Assembly: GCA_947561585.1 (NCBI GenBank)
Contig: CANNZV010000120.1
Location: 1 to 64,000, forward strand
Origin: Caprella mutica
Lineage: Eukaryota; Arthropoda; Malacostraca; Amphipoda; Caprellidae
Length of the DNA stretch: 64,000 nucleotides
Direction: 5' to 3'
In this document: positions 56,823 through 64,000 of the stretch, piece after piece
Numbering within the stretch: the first letter of the stretch is position 1
Layout: every line of letters starts with the position of its first letter
Notes under the pieces: generated by a model
Databases searched by the model: none
Told to the model about the DNA's origin: nothing
The model's input: the letters and a program-made list of their open reading frames with translations, nothing else
Program-made: the position numbers and the translations under genes

Positions 56823-57527
56823 GGGTAGGACTATTTACCGAATGGAACCTAATGGAACCTAGTGGAACCTAATGGAACCTAATGGAATCTGATGGAACCT
56901 TCCCACCTCTATTTGGGGGAAAATAACTTCCATTCGTTAAATATATAGTCCCAGGACTAGGTATTTACCGAATAGAACCGAATGGAAGTTATTTTTAGCC
57001 GAATAGAGGTGGGTAGGATCAAGGGTAGGACTCCATTCGGTATTCCATTAGGTTCCATTAGGCTCCATTAGGTTCCATTAGGATCCATTAGGCTCCATTA
57101 GGTTCCATTAGGTTCCATTAGGCTCCATTAGGTTCCATTAGGTTCCATTCGGTTCCATTCGGTTCCATTAAGTTCCATCAGGTTCCATCAGGTTCCATTA
57201 GGTTCCATCAGGTTCCATTAGGCTCCATTAGGTTCCATTAGGCTCCATTAGGTTCCATTAGGTTCCACTAGGTTCCATTAGGTTCCATTAGGTTCCATTA
57301 GTTTCCATTCGGTTCCATTCGGTTCCATTAGGTTCCATTAGGTTCCATTAGGTTCCATTAAGTTCCATTAAGTTCCATTAGGTTCCATTAGGTTCCATTC
57401 GGTTCCATTCGGTTCCATTCGGTTCCATTAGGTTCCATTAGGTTCCATTAAGTTCCATTAGGTTCCATTAGGTTCCATTAGGTTCTATTAGATTCCATTC
57501 GGTTCCATTCGGTAAATAGTCCTACCG
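56823..57527. mobile_element. Nested 705-bp element inside the THAP exon
   Basis: Inverted ends GGTAGGACTATTTACCGAAT on both sides, with a perfect 8-bp duplication CCTAAATA (56815-56822 and 57528-57535). Inside, the left part has 10-base AATGGAACCT units and an inverted pair around CCCACCTCTATT (about 56905-57022), and the right part a long array of the reverse-complement unit, so the element folds back. The superfamily is not decided; an 8-bp duplication fits hAT or P-derived elements. Confidence 0.8.
57035..57510. repeat. 10-bp repeat GGTTCCATTA, about 47 copies
   Basis: Head-to-tail GGTTCCATTA with GGCTCCATTA, GGTTCCATTC, GGTTCCATCA and AGTTCCATTA variants, part of the nested element; the opposite-strand unit is at 56841-56900. 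Confidence 0.93.
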
Positions 57528-57752
57528 CCTAAATACAGATAATGCTCATGTGCGCTCTCTTCATTTTGAAACAGAAAGTTGAAACGAAATTTGAAGTATG
57601 AACTTTTAAATATCTCTGTGCCTGCCCAACTAAAATCAATTGAAGAAGATGCAGTTCCTACCTTGCTCATACCTTCAGCTTCTCTTCCCTCATCTGTCAC
57701 TCAAAATGCTGGTCTTGCTCCACAACATTCCATGATTCCTCCACTAAACTTT

Positions 57753-59056
57753 GTGAGTTTTAGTTGCCATTATGATTTTATTATGTATATAAGTGTAAAT
57801 TACCATTCTAGGCTAGGTACGGAAGGTACCTACCTACTTTTAGTTCCAACTTTCAAACTGCAGAATATGGAACATTTTCCCAAGACTGTCCTCTGAGACC
57901 TTTGAGAGAGTTTTTGAATTAAATCCAATGTTACCATTAATTTAGCTGAGGGAGATTTTGAATTAATTCTTATGTTACCATTAATTTAGCTGTACCTGAT
58001 TCTGAATAAGCTGCTGAGAGTAGGTAATTCTATATCAATTTAAGTCTCTGAGAGTCAGGAGGTCTTATGCAGAGTGGCCTTAGTCAGAAATTCTGAATAT
58101 GATTGGAGCCTGGACCAAGTAATAAAGTATGGTAATACCCAAGTAAAAGAGTGTGGCTCTCAGACTCTCCATTTCTCTCACAAGCTCCAAAAATAACCAA
58201 TTTTTCTCTAAAATAAGCAATTATTAAAAAATACTCTCCAAATTAACATTGCAACATAGGAGATAATTAGATGTTTCTCTCCATGAGGAGTTGAAAGGCT
58301 CAAAAACACTGCCCTTTCAGTGAATTCATTATGTTATAGGATATTCAATTGAGCCTTTTACATGTTGATTGCTTGTTGTTCTTATTAGCTACATACAAAT
58401 GCATAGCTATCTATTTTGTGTGAAATTTCATTCAACTCTGTTATTTCAAAAGATAGCAACTATTTGGCATTCTTATAAAAAAATTGTGGAGTAATAGTAT
58501 ACAAATTTCACACAATTTTGCATATTTTGTTGCCAGAGGTGAAGTATAATTTGGAATTTTGATTTTTTTTCTTCAAAAATTGCTTTTTAGTGTTGTCGGT
58601 ACTGGGAGTCCGATCTTTAAATAATTTCAAGTTGTGTAAGAGGCATCCTATTTTTCTTATACTTTCATCAGTAGCTACAGCATCAATTTACTTGATTTTT
58701 TTCTAGCTAAATCAAAGACCATAGTTATGACTTCTATTCTCTGTTTGGATTATTTAATTTTTACTTCAAATTAATTTAAACTTTTATTGTGACATTATAT
58801 TTGTTCTTATTATTGACTATAAATATATATTCTTAGCTTTTCCTGGGGGCATATACTCCAGTAGATCCAGTTGGTGAATATATATATATCATGAGATATT
58901 CCTGATACCTACTAGACATTTGATACTTACACATCAATCTACGTTTCTATATGACTTCTGTGATTAATATAACTAATTTCTTCAGATTGTTATCTTAATC
59001 CGATGTAGACAAGCAAATAGGTATATAAAATTTTAGAAAAATAATTCTTGTTACAG
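57753..59056. other. Probable intron or decayed interior of the P-type element
   Basis: AT-rich, starting with the donor GTGAGT at 57753 and ending at the acceptor TTGTTACAG at 59056. No transposase catalytic blocks were recognised. Confidence 0.4.
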
Positions 59057-59518
59057 AAGAAGAGTTCCAGCCCAAACTAAATGCTGCGTGGGATACAGCA
59101 CAGCTGCAGATTGGTAAGTAGCTTTGCTCTTTTCAAATTATATAGCTACTCTGACATTCAAAAAGTCAAGTTGGCCAAAAAGTGATATCTAGCTACTACA
59201 GCAAGTGCATTATCAGAGGCAATGTTACTGTCCTCACTTCTTTATCAAAATAATATTAATTACCTATGCTTTAAATTTTTGTTTCTCAAGTTGCAGTTTC
59301 TAATTATTGATATACCAACAGATTCCACCTGTGAAGGATATCATGCAACAGAAACCTCAAGCAATGCAGACTGCACAAACTTCAAATGTAAAGTTCCCAA
59401 AGAGGTTGTCCAATTTTATATGAGGTGTAGGATTTACTTTCGTATAAAATGTTTAAATAGAAAGATAATTCAAGATAAAAGAAAGACACTTAACAAGTTC
59501 TCCAAACTAATTCATTAA
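59057..59518 (+). pseudogene. Two exon-like pieces after the THAP region
   Basis: Exon 59057-59113 (acceptor TTGTTACAG, donor GTAAGT; EEFQPKLNAAWDTAQLQ) is joined in phase 1 to 59322-59518 (acceptor ATACCAACAG; STCEGYHATETSSNADC, then basic FYMRCRIYFRIKCLNRKII, KRKTLNKFSKLIH and stop). A basic, leucine-spaced segment after the THAP domain is usual in P/THAP proteins. The phase from the THAP exon (0) to 59057 (1) does not agree, so an exon is missing or the gene has decayed. A poly(A) signal AATAAA lies at 59654-59659. Confidence 0.45.
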
Positions 59519-59924
59519 TATTATTATAATTTAACTATGACAATATGTATTATTATTATTTTTGTTAAAATTGTATTTGTATCATGGAAATTCACCATTT
59601 TATTTTTTTGAACGCTACTTGCAGTTTTTGAGGATATATATATTATAAACCACAATAAAAAATTAGTGATCTATGATTTTCATTCATTCCTTAATTGAAG
59701 AAATCCGCCGACAAATATTAATTATATATATTTCACCTTATCAATTTTATCGTGATAAATAGTTCATATACCTACATTTTTATATAATAATTTACCCTCT
59801 CTAGTTCTGCAATTTCAATCATTGTTGGAGGAATACACAATCGATCGTAGTCAACTCAAATCCAATTATTATTGATTATCATCTGAGCCATGAGTTAAAT
59901 AGTTGGTTGATCTTCTTAAGATCA

Positions 59925-60392
59925 TGCACCCCAGTATAACCGTGTATAGATCATGCACCCCAGTAAAAAGCTTGTTAAGATCATGCACCCCAGTAAAAAG
60001 CTTGTTAAGATCATGCACCCCAGTAAAAAACTTGTTAAGATCATGCACCCAAGAGGGCTTCTGTATCTGTGATACAACAATGGGTGTTATATATATTGGA
60101 GTTTAATATCATCGTTTATACCTTTCAAAGATGGCTCACAAAGTATTTCAAGAAATGGTTCTTCCCCTTATGAACAGCGATTCAGCTACAGTCATAATAA
60201 ATCATTATTGTTTGAAATTTTTTTTAGTAAATTGCAATATTAAAAAAAAACTTGTAAAGATCATGCACCCCAGTAAAAAGCTTGTAAAGATCATGCACCC
60301 CAGTAAAAAGCTTGTAAAGATCATGCACCCCAGTGAAAAGCTTGTAAAGATCATGCACCCCAATAACATATGGGGTGCATGATCTTTACAAG
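59925..60392. repeat. 30-bp repeat in two clusters ending in a perfect 22-bp hairpin
   Basis: Units with AGATCATGCACCCCAGTAAA and AAGCTTGT at 59925-60050 (about four to five copies) and 60247-60362 (four copies). The final copy at 60341-60362 is followed, after the 8-base loop ATAACATA, by its exact reverse complement at 60371-60392. It lies in the 3' part of the P-type element. Confidence 0.9.
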
Positions 60393-60579
60393 ATCCAAAT
60401 AGTTTAACTATTTAATTCATGATCTGAGCTAAATTTAATAAATGATTTCAGTATTAGGTATATATATAATTATATGTTAACATTTACGATGTAATTAATT
60501 ATATATTTGACCAAGCAATCAAAAGTTAATTCATGAAAATCTATAACCAAATATTTCAGATGCGAATATCTGTATACCA

Positions 60580-60590
60580 GGTGACGTCAC
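60580..60590. promoter_or_regulatory. Right subterminal palindrome GGTGACGTCAC of the P-type element
   Basis: Mirror copy of 56592-56602, 51 bases from the right tip. Confidence 0.5.
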
Positions 60591-60649
60591 ACTTTCACGC
60601 CATTTTCAAGTGCGAGTATCCTTCTAACTATTTAATTCATGACTCCTAC

Positions 60650-62444
60650 TATAACTATCAAAATATACATTGATATTTCCAAAATAACTGCATCAGCGTT
60701 GAATGTTATCATTTCAAAACAGCACATTATCAAAAGCACTATCATTTTCAGCAATGATGTAATTCTGAAGTTGTCAGTGCGCTAGTCTTAGTGTAGTACG
60801 TCCTGTGGTCCAAAGGGGAATGAAAAAGACTTGTACATTATCTACAAGTCTTCTATTTTTTTCTTGAATTCACACTAATATTTATCTATTATCACTTGCA
60901 GTACAGTATTTCATTGACGTCATGACTTTTAAGCCCTAGGTACTAAAAAGTACACTAGGTACTAAAATGTGCATGATGATAAAAAAAACTGACTGATGCA
61001 GTCTCTACTCGGAAACTTTTTGTGCCCAAGTGAGTATAATAGGCATTATTTAGTGCCTGATGCTGCACTTCCTTATGCATCTGGCACTGAATTAGATACA
61101 CTGTTGCAAAGAATTGGTAAGTAGCTTTCAACATCATGAATGATTGGTATCAATATTCTTAATCAATTGGGAATTTCTCTCCAGTGAAAAATAGATGTAG
61201 ATGAGGGTATTTGCAAATACAGTGGAACTCCTCTACTACGAACTTTTAATTCGTTCATGAAAGAGGATTGTTCCTATCTGAGGACGGTATACTAACAATA
61301 GTTACCTTTGGAAAATTTATCCTGTAATTAAATATATAAAGTGGTAACAGCTTGAATAAACTATGTATAGCATCTCACTATAACTTTATAAGGTAATGAG
61401 AAAACTATAGATATATTCCTCTGTTAGGGTTAGATTAGCAATATACAATAATTTATACTTCAAAACAATCTATAACGCCCATGGCATGTATCTACATCAC
61501 TTACCCTTAAAAGTTTTCACTGAAAACGCTACATAGCAGAAAGAGTTCATAATTTTTTTCTGTGTGACTCTGGACGGAGATTCACAAATATAAATTAGAA
61601 TATCAATTTGGTTTTGGTAGTCAGTCATCTCTTGGATTGTTTTGTTTGCAATTCAATATATTAATTGGTAAATCCATATAGTGGAAAAGAAATAAATAAA
61701 TTTCGCCCGAATGGGATTTTTAATAATTCACTTTTTTGTCATGAATTGTGTTTTAATAATTCTTCATAAAGGATCAAGCTGAGTATTTAGTAAATGTTTG
61801 AATGACAAGCATTAAACCTGTTTATAATAGTAAATTCTTTTTTATTCTAAATAAATTCTATACATTCTAACAAACATTCTGAAATTTATTGATTAAATGT
61901 TTTGACTCGATTTAGAACTCGTTTGGAGGAGGGGAAATTATGACTTAACTGAACTTTGAATATTCGACTTCAAGACGAATATTTAATGCGTGGAATTTAA
62001 AGTAAAATTTGGAAAATGAAATAAGAGTAAATAAGAATAATATATTTGAAAATAAAAGTTAGATATCTTTATTTTAAGAAAAATAATGGAAGTAAGAAAT
62101 TAGTTGCCAGTTACGAAGTGAACTTCTGCTTGAAAATTAAAGGGATTTAAATACTTTAAGTTATCCATTACTTCATCTTCTATACCTTATTCTTTTCAGT
62201 AGTTAGTACTAAATAGCAAAACATTGCTAGGAGATGAAATTCTCTTTTCGCCTGCATTGGTAATGTGATCAAAAAGTATAAAGTCTTAGATGGCTAATCT
62301 AATGAAGCACTACTAACTAATTAGTTAAGTATTCAAGATAAATAAAGAATTTTACTAAAGTTTAATTAATGAGGGTATCAATAGAAAATATGATACTACC
62401 TCTAATAACATGACTTCGAAACTTATATATTTTTCAATGATAAT
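60650..62444. other. Right flank of the P-type element with one exon-like stretch
   Basis: Bases 61002-61116 are open (YLVPDAALPYASGTELDTLL, then QRIG) between an AG and a donor GTAAGTAGCTTT that matches the donor context at 59114. A CAGTGGAACTCCTCTACTAC sequence at 61220 looks like a single Tc1/pogo end without a partner. The rest is AT-rich. Confidence 0.35.
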
Positions 62445-63238
62445 CAAACTCTAAAATTAGTTAATCAAACTCTAAAATTAGTTAATCAAGCTCTAAAATT
62501 AGTTAATCAAACTCTAACATTAGTTAATCAAACTCTAAAATTAGTTAATCAAACTCTAAAATTAGTTAATCAAACTCTAAAATTAGTTAATCAAACTCTA
62601 AAATTAGTTAATCAAACTCTATAATTAGTTAATCAAACTCTAAAATTAGTTAATCAAACTCTAAAATTAGTTAATCAAACTCTAAAATTAGTTAATCAAA
62701 CTGTAAATTAGTTAATCAAACTCTAAAATTAGTTAATCAAACTCTAAAATTAGTTAATCAAACTGTAAATTAGTTAATCAAACTCTAAAATTAATTAATC
62801 AAACTGTAAATTAGTTAATCAAACTGTAAATTAGTTAATCAAACTGTAAATTAGTTAATCAAAATCTAACATTAGTTAATCAAACTCTAAAATTAGTTAA
62901 TCAAACTCTAAAATTAGTTAATCAAACTCTAAAATTAGTTAATCAAACTGTAAATTAGTTAATCAAACTCTAAAATTAATTAATCAAACTGTAAATTAGT
63001 TAATCAAAATCTAACATTAGTTAATCAAACTCTAACATTAGTTAATCAAACTCTAAAATTAGTTAATCAAACTGTAAATTAGTTAATCAAACTCTAAAAT
63101 TAATTAATCAAACTGTAAATTAGTTAATCAAACTCTAAAATTAGTTAATCAAACTCTAAAATTAGTTAATCAAACTCTAAAATTAGTTAATCAAACTGTA
63201 AATTAGTTAATCAAACTCTAAAATTAGTTAATCAAACT
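62445..63238. repeat. 21/20-bp minisatellite, about 38 copies
   Basis: Unit TAAAATTAGTTAATCAAACTC (21) mixed with TAAATTAGTTAATCAAACTG (20), with AACATTAG and ATTAATTAATC variants. Blocks of mixed long and short units recur (about 62690-62880 and 62930-63120). Confidence 0.94.
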
Positions 63239-63489
63239 AGTATTCTATTTCATTAGTATTGATTAATGCAATAAGCCCAACATTATAATAAAATATTACA
63301 TTATGTACAGTCATAGAGTTTTTCATTTTCAAATCAATTCAAAATTTAAGTACATTAGCAGTAGTCAAATAATATGCAGTCATTTATTAACAGATTTAGG
63401 AAATCTTAGAAAGTAGCTTCACTTTGTTACAAATTCTTAGGCACTTTATGAACTTTTTCTGACGTCCCAGCAAAATCTGATGATCGTTT
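63239..63489. other. Spacer, no gene seen
   Basis: No coding or element signal recognised. Confidence 0.45.
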
Positions 63490-63605
63490 GCGCTTGGATG
63501 CTTGATGTTCAGTTGCTTGATGTTCAGTTGCTTGTTGTTCAGTTGCATGTTGTTCAGTTGCTAGTTGAACAGTTGCTTGTTGAACAGTTGCTTGTTGTTC
63601 ATTTT
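63490..63605. repeat. 15-bp repeat, about seven copies
   Basis: GTTGCTTGTTGTTCA and close variants (GATG, GAAC). The open frame through it (63480-63743) repeats VVQLL/VEQLL and has no further support. Confidence 0.85.
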
Positions 63606-64000
63606 TCTGAACCGGAGGAAAATTATAAATTATTATTCTCGATTTTTGAATGCTGTCATTTTCTATCTCCTAAATCTTTGAAGCTATGCATCAGTGAGTT
63701 AGATGACTATATGCAGAGTCCTCATCTCATTGTCATAAAATAATAATATGATTTGTGTTATATACATGTATTATATTATACTGTTAACTCGTTAGTAACA
63801 CTTCCTTTTTATATTTAAGCATCCTCCTCATTAAAGATTTCTATCTTACAATTATTTAATTCAAATTTTGATACCAAAGAACAACTATAACAAAATTTGA
63901 ATATATAGTAAATAAATGTGCAGAATTCAATGGTAATTATCTGTAACAAATAAGTTACAATAACTTGTTTATTGAAAACTTATTTATTATAAATCATTTT
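63606..64000. other. AT-rich right flank
   Basis: No gene, RNA or element end recognised. Confidence 0.45.

Larger units (their letters stand above)
56676..57752 (+). pseudogene. THAP-domain coding region, frameshifted and split by an insertion
   Basis: From ATG 56676 the frame reads MPIQCNVFDCSQKES, the N-terminal CxxxxC of a THAP zinc finger. After a frameshift near 56733 it continues VNFSKFPKDIELKRQWIAK (the FxKFP and W positions of THAP) to KVPK, where the 705-bp element interrupts it. Beyond it the frame resumes as DNAHVRSLHFETES; the family has CSxHF here, so the third zinc ligand is Arg (TGC to CGC). Then KRNLKYELLNIS and DAVPTLLIPS, the usual THAP tail (DAVPTL). A splice donor GTGAGT follows at 57753. 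Two frameshifts, a lost zinc ligand and the insertion mark it as inactive. THAP domains occur at the N-terminus of P transposases, which fits its place in the element. Confidence 0.75.
56532..60641 (+). mobile_element. P-type DNA transposon, 4110 bp, degenerate
   Basis: 33-bp inverted ends differing at one base: left CATGTATTAAATAGTTAGAA..., right (other strand) CATGAATTAAATAGTTAGAA..., both ending GGATACTCGCACT. A perfect 8-bp duplication ACTCCTAC flanks it (56524-56531 and 60642-60649). Ends starting CATG, inverted repeats of about 31 bp, 8-bp duplication and a THAP-domain coding region at the 5' side are the marks of the P superfamily. A palindrome GGTGACGTCAC lies at 56592-56602 and 60580-60590, at mirrored subterminal positions. 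The catalytic part of a P transposase is not recognisable, so it is internally deleted or decayed. It contains a nested 705-bp insertion and a 30-bp tandem repeat. Confidence 0.8.

Noticed and set aside
56676..59518. Intact host THAP gene
   Set aside because: Two frameshifts, loss of a zinc-binding Cys, a nested insertion and a phase mismatch between the exon-like parts argue against a working gene, and it lies inside P-type ends.
61218..61245. Single Tc1/pogo-like end (CAGTGGAACTCCTCTACTAC after TA)
   Set aside because: No inverted partner was found to the right or left, so no element can be delimited.

Overview
The window looks like AT-rich nuclear DNA of an animal, most probably an insect. 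The grounds are spliced genes with GT-AG introns, a TATA plus initiator promoter, several Tc1/mariner, hAT-like and P-type DNA transposons, and an immunoglobulin-superfamily adhesion gene of a type known from insects. The order cannot be fixed from the sequence alone. There is no bacterial-style gene organisation.

One host gene can be rebuilt in full on the minus strand. It covers 25485-49964 (coding) in eight exons whose intron phases all agree: 1413 coding bases, 470 residues plus stop. It encodes a signal peptide, three Ig domains, one fibronectin type III domain and a hydrophobic C-terminal tail like a GPI-attachment signal, the layout of Drosophila klingon and wrapper. Its first intron (29698-49897) is 20.2 kb. 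A TATA/initiator promoter lies at about 50105-50147 and a poly(A) signal at 25399-25404.

The rest is mostly repeats. About 17 unrelated tandem arrays (units of 10 to 123 bp) fill roughly 16-17 kb, a quarter of the window; the largest are a 21-bp array (50743-54083), a 32-bp array (14553-17236), a 20/19-bp array carrying CACGTG in almost every unit (46840-48660) and a 27-bp array (676-2034). Several show higher-order block duplication with exact multiples of the unit. Long open frames inside them are a by-product of the repeat.

DNA transposons, left to right: a tail-to-tail pair of Tc3-like copies (4134-6186); a mariner-like element with long inverted ends (6905-8088); a Tc1/pogo-type MITE candidate (13648-14436); a mariner transposase remnant (19880-20400); a hAT-type MITE (20542-21279); an element with 8-bp duplication (21764-22709); a Tc1/pogo-type MITE candidate (24410-25039); a Tc1 element with IR/DR ends inside an intron (26652-28267); a TTA-flanked element (31093-32244); foldback elements (about 37130-37560, 39342-40499, 42921-43418); a nearly intact mariner-family element with one frameshift (54620-55755); and a P-type element (56532-60641) with 33-bp CATG-starting inverted ends, a perfect 8-bp target duplication and a broken THAP-domain gene, itself split by a nested 705-bp insertion with its own 8-bp duplication.

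The most notable items are the P-type element with its nested insertion, the complete adhesion gene with a 20-kb first intron full of arrays and foldbacks, the 575-bp inverted duplication within that intron, and two foldback elements that share a core but have different terminal repeats.
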